A stretch of DNA of 64,000 bases from Bacteroidota bacterium (GTDB taxonomy: Bacteria; Bacteroidota; Bacteroidia; Sphingobacteriales; Sphingobacteriaceae): contig JAEXHI010000019.1 in NCBI GenBank assembly GCA_023450085.1, positions 124,001 through 188,000 on the forward strand. The letters are read 5' to 3'. This document shows positions 17,530 to 25,606 of the stretch, piece by piece; position 1 is the stretch's first letter; each line of letters opens with the position of its first letter. Below the pieces are notes generated by a model. That model did no database searches, had not been told where the DNA came from, and worked only from the letters and a program-made list of their open reading frames with translations. The position numbers were made by a program, and so were the translations under genes.

Positions 17530-18540
17530 TTATTCAACATAGGTTATTTTTTTGCCATTCGACCTGGTTTCTGTGTCATATTCGCTAACCAAGGTTGTTT
17601 CTAGCCTATATAAATTTTTCGCCATGTACTCTTCCAAGTATTCTTCTTTTGTCTGTAAATTGGTTCTATTCCAATTGGCATCAGCGTTTAAAACTAAAGG
17701 AAGTCCTTTAATTAACCTTTCTCTTACTTCCTGTATGCCCAAAAGATTGCCTTTTTCGTCCATTACATATGAATCAAAAGTAGGGTCTATCCAAATCCAT
17801 TTGTTTAGGTCTTTACTATATACCATATTAATCACATGGCAATCGTCGAATTTAGTTTCTTTAGGCATGCAGGTAATGTATCTAGAGGTGATGCCCATTG
17901 CCAGATAGCATTCGTTAAGTACAGTGGCTAACATACGGCAGTTAAGACCTCTGTTTTCCGCTTTGCATACTTTTATAAGGTCAATAGCATTTTTCAGGGT
18001 TGGATTAGTACTACTTCCATCATGTTTCACCAAGTTGTGTACCCAATGCAATAGGTTAAAGATTTGTGATAATTCGCTTCCTTGTCCAGCAATAGAGTCT
18101 AATTTCAAGTCTTTTCTAACTTTTACTAAACTAGGATGGTTTTGAGCTTGATAAGTAAATTTTGGAATGAAACGGTTGTCGGAATAGCTGTACTTCTCTG
18201 CTTTTTTAAGCTGTCCTAACCTGCTCTCCTGATATTTAATTTGCGTTCTGGCAGTGTCTTTACCGTTTAGGAGAATGATGAAATCGTACTTTCCAATCTT
18301 AGGGTCAATTTTAAAAGAGATAGAGTCTATGTCCGTATAAAAGGTGACTTTTTTTCCAGATGTTACGTAAACATCTAGCTTTTCTTCAGGAACGATAGTC
18401 CAAGCGTTTTTAATTAAGGTTTTATCATCCCTGATGCTAACTTGTGTTGCGTTAGCTTTGATGATTGGGGTACTTTTTTGAGCAAAGGAAACTTGTGTTG
18501 CCAATGCAATAAGGAGTGTAAGGATTGACGTTGTCTTCAT
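17530..18540 (-). CDS. Exported transglutaminase-like (papain-fold) protein
   Basis: A 336-residue protein with a Sec signal peptide (about 1-20). After a beta-rich region (about 25-105) comes a transglutaminase-like domain with a readable triad: Cys201 in RGLNCRMLATVL, His235 in DCHVINMVY and Asp252 in WIWIDPTFDSYV. Such domains cleave or crosslink peptides in the periplasm; the substrate is unknown. The frame continues for 39 protein-like codons after the TAA, so the gene may carry a premature stop. It is convergent with the barrel gene beyond the head-GIN gene and lies just downstream of the M1 peptidase on the same strand. Confidence 0.82.
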   Translation of the reverse strand: MKTTSILTLLIALATQVSFAQKSTPIIKANATQVSIRDDKTLIKNAWTIVPEEKLDVYVTSGKKVTFYTDIDSISFKIDPKIGKYDFIILLNGKDTARTQIKYQESRLGQLKKAEKYSYSDNRFIPKFTYQAQNHPSLVKVRKDLKLDSIAGQGSELSQIFNLLHWVHNLVKHDGSSTNPTLKNAIDLIKVCKAENRGLNCRMLATVLNECYLAMGITSRYITCMPKETKFDDCHVINMVYSKDLNKWIWIDPTFDSYVMDEKGNLLGIQEVRERLIKGLPLVLNADANWNRTNLQTKEEYLEEYMAKNLYRLETTLVSEYDTETRSNGKKITYVE

Positions 18541-18629
18541 GTTTAATTAAGTGGTTTATCGGGTACAGGATTTCCCATACCCGATAATGAAGACGATTTA
18601 AGCGCATAATGGTTGCATCAAATGGCAAC

Positions 18630-20285
18630 TTATTTTACGTTCTTGGTATTTACATAAAAATTTCGCTCCACTTTAAAATTTTCAGCGTTAATTGAAGCAT
18701 CTACTTTTACAGATTGCCAATTGTTGCTTGGCTTAACCAAAGTGTACTCGTCAGCTTTTAGGCTTACTTTCACAGGCATATCAAAACCTGTGACATCACT
18801 CATCCATCTGTATTGTAATGTTCCTTTATCAATTTTATATTCCAAGGAGGGAATGTTGGCGTGACGTAGGTATTGGTCAAATACTTTATCGAGTTTTAAG
18901 CCGCTCTGCTTAATGATGTAAGCTTCCACGTCTGCAGAGGTAGTGGTAGAATGGTAAAAGGTTTTATTCAAACCTCTTAAAATCTGCCTAAACTTTTCGT
19001 CGTTGTTAATTAACTGGCGGATGGTATGGATAAGGTTGGCACCTTTGTAGTACATATCGCCGCTACCTTCGGTATTGGTGTTATATTTCCCAATCATAGG
19101 CTCTTTGTTCTCGATGTTTTTTCGCAATCCAATTAGGTAATCATTAGCTGCTGTTTTGCCTTGAGTACTTTCGGTAAATAAAACCTCTGAATAAGTAGTG
19201 AAACCTTCATGTACCCACATGTCGGCAATATCTTTAGTGGTGATGTTATTGCCAAACCATTCGTGCCCTGTTTCGTGAATGGTAATAAAATCCCATTTTA
19301 AACCCACTCCAGTGCCAGATAAATCTCTACCCAAATATCCTTTTTGGTATTGATTACCATAGGCAACGGCACTTTGATGCTCCATGCCCAAATGAGGCGC
19401 TTGTACCAATTTGTATCCATCTTTATACCAAGGGTAGGGGCCAAACCAGTATTCAAAGGATTTAAGCATCGGTTTTACATCGGCCTCCCAATGTGGACGG
19501 GCTTTGGTGCTGTCTTCTTTCAGGGGATAAAAGTCTAAACTTAGTTTGCCATCTTCGCCATCATATGAATCGGTCCAATGCGCATATTTGCCAATGTAGA
19601 AAGCAACGTTGTAATTATTGATGGGGTTGCCTACAAACCAATGGTGTTTGGTATAGCCATCATTGCCTTGGGTTTTGCCTCTGTAACGACCATTGGCAAT
19701 ACAATCTAAATCTTTTGGTACGCTGATACTGATGAGCATGCTGTCTACCTCGTCGCTCTGGTGGTCTTTGTTTGGCCACCAAACACTGGCACCCAAACCT
19801 TGGCAGGCTACAGATACAAATGGGTTACCAGATTTATCTTTTCTGAAAATAAAACCGCCATCCCAAGGTGGCATTTTTGCAACTCGTGGATTGCCGCTGT
19901 AAAAAACGGTAAAACGTTCTTTACTGCCTTTTTTGATTTTTGGGAATTTGACAAAAACTGCTGCAAATTCTCTGGTAAAGGGAAGTTCTTTTCCTTTAAA
20001 AACCACCTTTTCTACTTTTAAATTTTCGAACAAATCAAATTGTAGGTCCTCAAAATCTTTGGTAGCGGTAAAGGCAAATTCATTGCTGCCACTCACTGAT
20101 TTATTATCGATATCAATTTTCACATCTAGATGGTAATAATTGATGTCGTAGCAGGTTCTTAAATCTGTTAAAGCACCTCTCAAAAATTTTGCTCTTTCCT
20201 CTTTTTCATTACTGCCAAGCATGTTTTGTGCAAAAGTAGCTGATGAAATGCAGGCAAAAGCTAGTGCAATTAGTGTTTTTTTCAT
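18630..20285 (-). CDS. M1-family zinc metallopeptidase (aminopeptidase N-like), exported
   Basis: A 551-residue secreted or periplasmic aminopeptidase. The signal peptide is MKKTLIALAFACISSATFAQ. The M1 beta-saddle domain is followed by the substrate-binding GMEHQSAVAYG (a variant of GxMEN) and the zinc site HETGHEWFGN (His337, Glu338, His341), with the third ligand Glu in WVHEGFTTYSE. The in-frame ATG at 20306 would place seven polar residues before the signal peptide, so ATG 20285 is preferred. The protein is shorter than E. coli PepN, like other Bacteroidota M1 enzymes that lack the C-terminal helical domain. Confidence 0.92.
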   Translation of the reverse strand: MKKTLIALAFACISSATFAQNMLGSNEKEERAKFLRGALTDLRTCYDINYYHLDVKIDIDNKSVSGSNEFAFTATKDFEDLQFDLFENLKVEKVVFKGKELPFTREFAAVFVKFPKIKKGSKERFTVFYSGNPRVAKMPPWDGGFIFRKDKSGNPFVSVACQGLGASVWWPNKDHQSDEVDSMLISISVPKDLDCIANGRYRGKTQGNDGYTKHHWFVGNPINNYNVAFYIGKYAHWTDSYDGEDGKLSLDFYPLKEDSTKARPHWEADVKPMLKSFEYWFGPYPWYKDGYKLVQAPHLGMEHQSAVAYGNQYQKGYLGRDLSGTGVGLKWDFITIHETGHEWFGNNITTKDIADMWVHEGFTTYSEVLFTESTQGKTAANDYLIGLRKNIENKEPMIGKYNTNTEGSGDMYYKGANLIHTIRQLINNDEKFRQILRGLNKTFYHSTTTSADVEAYIIKQSGLKLDKVFDQYLRHANIPSLEYKIDKGTLQYRWMSDVTGFDMPVKVSLKADEYTLVKPSNNWQSVKVDASINAENFKVERNFYVNTKNVK

Positions 20286-20356
20286 TGGTTTATATTTTAA
20301 CCACATATATGATTTAAAGGCTATATGTCTAGGTGTATCTATATGTTTTAGTTTTT

Positions 20357-20435
20357 CGTCATTGCGAGGTACGAAGCAATCTTAAAGCGATAGTATAGCG
20401 ACTGTTGTAGGATTGCTTCGTGCCTCGCAATGACG
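20357..20435. repeat. Dispersed hairpin repeat, complete copy 1
   Basis: CGTCATTGCGAGGTACGAAG and CAATCTTA on the left are matched by GGATTGCTTCGTGCCTCGCA and ATGACG on the right, leaving a variable middle. Other complete copies are at 28733-28814 and 55563-55640; half-copies are near 6797 and 14263. The copies share arms but not middles, so selection or copying acts on the arms. Confidence 0.85.
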
Positions 20436-20446
20436 ACTTATTTATG

Positions 20447-22324
20447 TTATTGCTTTAATACAGGTAAAGATAAGAAAGAGCTGTTGGTTTGGTCATGATA
20501 AATTCTGTGCGTGGCCTTTTGAAAATCGCTAGGTTGTGCTTCGTAAATGTTCATGAATTTTTGAGGATTTCTATCCGCCAATGGAAACCACGAATGCTGT
20601 ATTTGTACCATAATGCGGTGACCTTTTTTGAAGGTATGCCCTACATCTGGTAAAGCATATTTTACTTGGGTGGCTTGGTTAGGCACAAAAGCTTCTGGTT
20701 TTTCGAAACTGTTTCTGTACTTGCCTCTCAATATTTCGCCTCTTACCATCATTTGGTAGCCCGCCATCATTTTATCCTTATCTGCAGGTGAAACTTCTTT
20801 GGTATCTTCTGGATATACGTCAATCAATTTCACTACGTAGTCGGCATCGGTACCTGATGTGCTTACCATTAAATTGGCCAATACTGGGCCTGTTAAGGTA
20901 ATGTCTTCTGTTAAAATATCCGTTTGATAGGTCTTTACATCAGGTCTTCTTGAGGCAAAACGTTGGTCGTCTACCATGTATTCTCTAGTTCGGTTGGCTT
21001 GTATGCCATCTTGATAAGGCACAGGAGCATTAGGGTCGCTCATATACTCGTCGTAACTGTTGTTGCCGCTAGGTTTGGTAAATGATAACTTGCCATTAGG
21101 CTGAAAATACAATGATTTCAGCTCCACATCCTGCGGTGGCCAAGTATTGAATTTTTTCCATTGATTGCTTCCAGTTAAGAAGATGTTGGCTTCTGCACCA
21201 TTGAAAGTGCCTTCTCCTTTGAGGTAATATTTAAAGAAAGGTAATTCTAAGTTTTCTTGGTAGTAAGTGCTGGTAGGTGTTCCAAAATTGATGTCGCCAA
21301 AGCTATCGCCTTTACCACGTACCCAGCCGCCGTGATACCACGGACCAGCTACTAAAATATTGTTGGCTTTAGGATTTTGCGCTTCAATTGATTTGTAGGT
21401 TTCAAAAGCACCATAAGCATCTTCGGCATCAAAAAAACCACCTACTACCATTACTGCAGGTTTAACATCTTTTAAATGTCTAACAATTTGACGTGCTTGC
21501 CAAAAGGTATCTAAGTTAGGGTGTTTAAATAAGTTGTTCCAAAATTTGATGCTGTCGCCCATGTATTTATCCTTTAGGTTTTTTACCGAACCCGCTTCTA
21601 AATAAAAACGATAGTTGTCTTTTATAGGAAATTGGAAAGGTTTAGGGCCCTTATCAGGAGTAATTGGTTTTGGACGGGGTACGCCAAAAGAAGTCATGAA
21701 CTTAAAGGCATCCATTAAAAACAGTGCGCCACCGTGGTGGAAATCATCACCTACAAACCAATCGGTAACAGGAGCTTGTGGTGAAACTGCTTTTAACGCC
21801 GCATGTGATTTCACTAAGGAAACCGTGGAATAAAAGCCAGGATAGGAAATGCCATACATACCTGCTTTGCCATTGTTGTTTTTAATATTCTTTACCAGCC
21901 AATCGATGGTATCGTAGGTGTCGGTACTTTCGTCAATGTCTTTTTTGCCTTTGCCTAAATTGGTTGGTCTAATGTCTTCAAATTCTCCTTCGCTCATCCA
22001 ACGTCCACGCACGTCTTGATATACAAAAATAAAACCATCACGCATTACCGCTGGGTAGCCTCCTAAACTGGTTTTGTATTCGTTTTCGCCATAGGGCCTT
22101 ACCGTATATGGCGTACGGTTAATTAAAAACGGATATTTTTTGTTGGCTGCAATATCCTTAGGGATATAAATGGCCGTAAATAGTTTTACACCATCTCGCA
22201 TGGGGATAAGACGTTCTATTTTGGTGTAGTGATTACGTACGTAGGCAGAGTCTGTTTCTTGCGCCAAGGTGATTTGGCAAAAAAAACAAGAAAGGAGTAG
22301 GAGGGGTAGGATGATACGTTTCAT
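20447..22324 (-). CDS. CocE/NonD-family alpha/beta hydrolase (S15-like acyl or peptide hydrolase)
   Basis: A 625-residue exported hydrolase with a signal peptide ending in LAQ. The N-terminal alpha/beta hydrolase domain contains the nucleophile Ser160 in GMYGISYPGFYS, the acid in GGFFDAEDAYG and a conserved GPWYHGGW. The C-terminal jelly-roll domain (from about 430) follows the X-Pro dipeptidyl-peptidase pattern. The histidine candidate is in VQIQHSWFPLADRNPQ. The family includes cocaine esterase, glutaryl-7-ACA acylase and alpha-amino-acid ester hydrolases; the last two are the closest in layout. The real substrate is unknown, but a role in peptide or ester scavenging fits the periplasm. Confidence 0.88.
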   Translation of the reverse strand: MKRIILPLLLLSCFFCQITLAQETDSAYVRNHYTKIERLIPMRDGVKLFTAIYIPKDIAANKKYPFLINRTPYTVRPYGENEYKTSLGGYPAVMRDGFIFVYQDVRGRWMSEGEFEDIRPTNLGKGKKDIDESTDTYDTIDWLVKNIKNNNGKAGMYGISYPGFYSTVSLVKSHAALKAVSPQAPVTDWFVGDDFHHGGALFLMDAFKFMTSFGVPRPKPITPDKGPKPFQFPIKDNYRFYLEAGSVKNLKDKYMGDSIKFWNNLFKHPNLDTFWQARQIVRHLKDVKPAVMVVGGFFDAEDAYGAFETYKSIEAQNPKANNILVAGPWYHGGWVRGKGDSFGDINFGTPTSTYYQENLELPFFKYYLKGEGTFNGAEANIFLTGSNQWKKFNTWPPQDVELKSLYFQPNGKLSFTKPSGNNSYDEYMSDPNAPVPYQDGIQANRTREYMVDDQRFASRRPDVKTYQTDILTEDITLTGPVLANLMVSTSGTDADYVVKLIDVYPEDTKEVSPADKDKMMAGYQMMVRGEILRGKYRNSFEKPEAFVPNQATQVKYALPDVGHTFKKGHRIMVQIQHSWFPLADRNPQKFMNIYEAQPSDFQKATHRIYHDQTNSSFLSLPVLKQ

Positions 22325-22353
22325 TGTTTTGGTTTAGTTAAGTATGTGTTTGG

Positions 22354-22434
22354 CTAATTGACCTTTTCTAATAATCGATAGTAGACAACATTTCCAGAGC
22401 CGTCATCTAAACTCATGATGAGGTTTCCTTTTTT
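22354..22434 (-). other. dnaX-type slippery heptamer and -1 frame tail
   Basis: On the minus strand the codons TTA AAA AAG contain A AAA AAG (22434 down to 22428), the most efficient bacterial -1 slippery heptamer. The -1 frame then reads GNLIMSLDDGSGNVVYYRLL and EKVN before TAG at 22354-22356, a clearly protein-like tail; the total product would be 164 residues. Either programmed frameshifting or loss of one A from a seven-A run explains it. A weak hairpin (CCTC pairing with GAGT) follows three bases later, closer than usual for a stimulator. Confidence 0.65.
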
Positions 22435-22847
22435 AAAAGTTCATTGACATCTATGGCAAATAGGTTTACGCCCCATAGCTCCTGATAATCTTTAATTTCT
22501 TTATTATCGATGGTAAGAAATAAACCATTTAACTTAAAATCTGGTGTTTTATTGGCTGGTAAAAGGTTGAAGAGTTCTTTTAGTTCTTTGGAAGAGTAGT
22601 TGTAGTCTTTGTCCGACATCATGGAATACACTTTCCCATTTTCATAAAAGGCAAACCATTGATGTTTTTGCGGCCAAGGGTTTATTTTGTTGATTTTTTC
22701 TTCGTCGGGAATATTTTTCTTTTTCCAGAAACCAATAAGCTCCGATAATTTAGGGGGGGCTCCAGCTTCAGTTCCTTTTTCTTGGGCATAAGTAGTGGTT
22801 GTAAAAAAACTTAATATTAGTAAAAGGAGTATGTTAATGGGTTTCAC
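22413..22847 (-). CDS. Small exported protein of unknown function, C terminus apparently frameshifted
   Basis: The zero-frame product is 144 residues with a signal peptide ending in TYAQ. The body reads like a small beta-rich domain (LSELIGFWKKK, HQWFAFYENGKVYSMM, LNGLFLTIDNKEI). Its last codons sit on a dnaX-like slippery run (22428-22434). A shift to -1 there replaces the four final residues with a 24-residue tail that ends at 22354. The next gene upstream is transcribed the same way. I do not recognise a family. It may be partner to the CocE-like hydrolase, whose start lies 30 bases beyond the shifted stop. Confidence 0.65.
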   Translation of the reverse strand: MKPINILLLLILSFFTTTTYAQEKGTEAGAPPKLSELIGFWKKKNIPDEEKINKINPWPQKHQWFAFYENGKVYSMMSDKDYNYSSKELKELFNLLPANKTPDFKLNGLFLTIDNKEIKDYQELWGVNLFAIDVNELLKKETSS

Positions 22848-23039
22848 TTGGTTTGGTTTAGGGTACAGAAAGCAGGTAGCTTAAGGCTGAAAGCTCTTGA
22901 TAGAGAAGGATGAAGGTAATGCCGTCATTTGTAGCGGCGTAAAACGAAGCCGAGAAATCTTTGAATAAGCTTTAGCCAATTCAAAGATTTCTATCCCGAA
23001 GATTCGAGGCTACGTTTCAGTCGTAATGACGACAAAATG

Positions 23040-23213
23040 TTAGTGGCCGCCGTCGGCAGTGTCAACAGGTTTACGAAAGGCAAAGCCTAAAATAAAATAT
23101 ATCAAGGCAATGATGTACCAAACTGTAGGGCAATCATTTCTAAATGCCAATACGCCTAAAAGCAATGCTGCTAGACCTACCACAAAAAATGGGATGTTTC
23201 TTAATTTAATCAT
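23040..23213 (-). CDS. Small membrane protein (57 aa), unknown function
   Basis: This short frame encodes 57 residues, MIKLRNIPFFVVGLAALLLG onward, with two hydrophobic helices (about 8-24 and 32-50) around a short loop (AFRNDCPTVW) and a polar tail ending TADGGH. A perfect -7 element (TATATTTG, 23217-23224) lies three bases upstream of the ATG, which strongly supports a real, nearly leaderless gene. Codon use resembles its neighbours. I do not recognise a family; hydrophobic hairpin proteins of this size often associate with larger membrane complexes. Confidence 0.65.
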   Translation of the reverse strand: MIKLRNIPFFVVGLAALLLGVLAFRNDCPTVWYIIALIYFILGFAFRKPVDTADGGH

Positions 23214-23216
23214 ACT

Positions 23217-23224
23217 CAAATATA
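23217..23224 (-). promoter_or_regulatory. Bacteroidota -7 element for the 57-residue membrane protein
   Basis: TATATTTG on the minus strand is a perfect TAnnTTTG match, placed directly before ATG 23213. Confidence 0.6.
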
Positions 23225-23337
23225 AGTGGTATATTTTTTTAGTGGAAAATTAAATGAAAGTTTTAATAAAGAATAGATGAAGGCACAAGCGGGACGCTTG
23301 CGCCAACAATAGGGTACGCTTGTGCCAGCAATAGAGA

Positions 23338-23967
23338 CTATAATTGTAAAGTTGTTTTTCTGCTCTTTAATTTTTGTTTATTGATGAAATACGCTACGAT
23401 AACATTTGGCACCCAACATAGCCAAGCTACAGCTAGGTAAGAGTTTTCGGGATCAGCTGTTATTGCGGTGAGGGAAGGAAGCCATAACCTGAGTGTGACT
23501 GCTGCGAAAGTACAGGCGTAACTATAGATCATAAGCTGTTGATGTTTATCGATATTGCCTTTTCTGATGTAAGAAAGTGCAAAGCATGTGGTGAGTAGCC
23601 AGATGATGCCTAAACTGATAAACCCTGAGGCGGCAATAAAACCTCCATTGGCGTAAAAACCGATGTATATTCCAGAGATGGAACTGAGCACAACGGAGCC
23701 TACATAGAGTTTCCCTATGTTTCTGTGGAGACTTATATGTTTAATCCGAAATTTAATTCCGAATTGTCTCCATCCGATGAAAAGGGAGATGCCACCAAAA
23801 ACAATATGGATAATGAAAGCGATTTTCCATATTACATCATGAAGGATTTGTAATGGTTTGGTTGCTAGAAAAGTATACTTCGGTTCTACAAAGGCATACA
23901 TTAGTGGGTAAATTCCTATGAGTAATGCGAAGACGCAGAGAAGGATAAATAACAGTTTACGTGTCAT
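23338..23967 (-). CDS. DUF2306 integral membrane protein
   Basis: A 209-residue polytopic membrane protein with about six helices. The conserved core is HRNIGKLYVGSVVLSSISG (about residues 84-102), then a histidine-containing loop (KHQQLMIYSYACTFAAVTLR, about 141-160). The regularly spaced histidines in helices (ILHDVIWKIAFIIHIVFGG) could bind haem or metal. Function is unknown for the family. The start ATG 23967 lies directly before the first helix. It is flanked by short GCACAAGCGGGACGCTTG repeat fragments on both sides and appears monocistronic. Confidence 0.82.
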   Translation of the reverse strand: MTRKLLFILLCVFALLIGIYPLMYAFVEPKYTFLATKPLQILHDVIWKIAFIIHIVFGGISLFIGWRQFGIKFRIKHISLHRNIGKLYVGSVVLSSISGIYIGFYANGGFIAASGFISLGIIWLLTTCFALSYIRKGNIDKHQQLMIYSYACTFAAVTLRLWLPSLTAITADPENSYLAVAWLCWVPNVIVAYFINKQKLKSRKTTLQL

Positions 23968-24098
23968 ATAGATATGTTTTTCTTTTTAGATAGACTTAAA
24001 TATATGAAATTATGCTTTAACGGCAGAATTTGGATGTTGCAGCGATAGGTTGAAAGGTAAAGGTACAAGCGGGGCGCTTGTGTACAAGACAAGTATTT

Positions 24099-24851
24099 CT
24101 AATTCTTCTTTTTTAGAAAAATCTCTATCACGCCATTTTTTCCCTTATCACCATATTTGTTGACTGCGTTTTGGTCTTTTATAATGTTGACATGATCTAT
24201 ATCATCGGGTTTGAGGTTTTTTAAAGCATCTTCGTTTACTTCTTTGCCTTCTAAAATGATTAGTGCTTTTGCTGTAGCTATATTTTCATCATAAGAATAG
24301 CAGTCGGCAATGATGTCAATTCCTTCAATGGGTTGTTCTGCATAGTATTTTTCATCAACTGGGTATTGCGGTTTTTTATCTTTGTTGATTTTGACAAAAT
24401 AATAGGTGTCTTTGTTGTTATTGATGCCCCAGTAATCAGAACATCCTCTTGAAGTCCAAGAATTTAAATTGTCATATTTCTTCAGGATATCTATTGCTTT
24501 TAAAGTGGCCAAATCAACATAATTGCCATCGGGCATATAACCCTTGAAATTTTTTGTTAAATGGATTTTCGCTATAGTGTTCGTTTTCGATTGATATTTT
24601 TGAAAGACCACACCGGGATATAAGTCGCTTTCGTAACCAATTTTGTTTTCAAACCTGACATCTTGTATAAAGCCATCTGAGCATAGATCCATTTCTTCTA
24701 TATTGACTTGCCTTAGATTTGGGTCTTTTTCCCTGAGCTGGTCAATAGACAATGCACATAGTTTAAAATCCGAAAGTTTTATCGTATCTGCTTTTTGAGC
24801 AAAAGTTTTTATCGTTGTGACTAAAATCAAAATTGTCAGTATTTTCTTCAT
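24099..24851 (-). CDS. Exported protein with a TonB-plug-like C-terminal motif
   Basis: The product from ATG 24851 is 250 residues and starts with a signal peptide (MKKILTILILVTTIKTFAQ). An upstream in-frame ATG at 24881 would add ten residues ahead of the signal and is less likely. The middle is unfamiliar. The last 50 residues, running from LIILEGKEVNEDALKNLKPD through AVNKYGDKGKNGVIEIFLKK, match the end of the TonB-receptor plug pattern (ALYG.RG.NGVI.I), although no barrel follows. Similar plug-only tails occur in Bacteroidota proteins attached to peptidase or signalling domains; here the partner is unknown. Confidence 0.65.
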   Translation of the reverse strand: MKKILTILILVTTIKTFAQKADTIKLSDFKLCALSIDQLREKDPNLRQVNIEEMDLCSDGFIQDVRFENKIGYESDLYPGVVFQKYQSKTNTIAKIHLTKNFKGYMPDGNYVDLATLKAIDILKKYDNLNSWTSRGCSDYWGINNNKDTYYFVKINKDKKPQYPVDEKYYAEQPIEGIDIIADCYSYDENIATAKALIILEGKEVNEDALKNLKPDDIDHVNIIKDQNAVNKYGDKGKNGVIEIFLKKKN

Positions 24852-25128
24852 CAGTAGGTTTTTAAAAAATGCTTCTTTCAAATATACGAATCATTTTTTC
24901 GTAGAGAAGTAGTGTCGGTTTTGCTCAATAAAAGGGATTGCAGTGATGGGTTGAAGTTAGAAGGCAGCTGGATTTAGAAGGCACAAGCGGCACGCTTGCG
25001 CCGACGAATTTATAGATGAAAGGGAATTTTGTCAGGATTGGATAAAGGAATGAGCGGGACACTTGTGTCGAAAATAAGAATTGATTTTTGCCGAAATTTG
25101 TATATTGAAAAAAATAACATTAACCAAT

Positions 25129-25527
25129 ATGAAAAAACTAATCATCATTTGCGGACTTCTGCTTAGTGCAGTAACGTTTGCACAAGCACAGCATCATGAA
25201 AATGTAGAAAGTAAGATGAAGGGCCTCACGGATGAAAGCCCCGAAGCCAAAGTAAAGGAATTAGATAAAGAACTTAAGCTCAAGGTTGACCAAAAAGCTA
25301 AAATGACTGTGTTTTTTTCGGATTACTACAAAGTACAAAAGGAAATTATGGAAAGTGCCAAAACCGATGATATTGTTGTTACCGCAAAAAAGAAAATGAG
25401 AAATAGAGACAATCTTCAAACTAAAATAAGCTCAATTTTAGATGAAAGCCAAAAGGTTGCTTATTTACTTTTTTTAAACAAGGAAAGGGAGGGTATGGAG
25501 AAAAAGATGAGAGCCAGTATGCATTAA
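25129..25527 (+). CDS. Small exported helical protein, unknown function
   Basis: The product from ATG 25129 is 132 residues. A signal peptide (MKKLIIICGLLLSAVTFAQA) is followed by a charged, helix-prone region: SPEAKVKELDKELKLKVDQK, VFFSDYYKVQKEIM and ILDESQKVAYLLFLNKE. The layout, repeated long amphipathic helices with a final QKVAYLLF segment, recalls Spy/CpxP-like periplasmic chaperone folds in a very general way, but no LTxxQ motif is obvious, so no function is claimed. The longer frame from 25081 lacks a sensible start. A near-match -7 element (GAAATTTG) lies about 30 bases upstream of the ATG. Confidence 0.65.
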   Translation: MKKLIIICGLLLSAVTFAQAQHHENVESKMKGLTDESPEAKVKELDKELKLKVDQKAKMTVFFSDYYKVQKEIMESAKTDDIVVTAKKKMRNRDNLQTKISSILDESQKVAYLLFLNKEREGMEKKMRASMH

Positions 25528-25606
25528 GTATTGGCTTGTTATCGGGGATAAACCTCATAGGTTTTCTTGGCAAAATGCTTAAGTAAACCTATGAAGTTTG
25601 TGTAAA

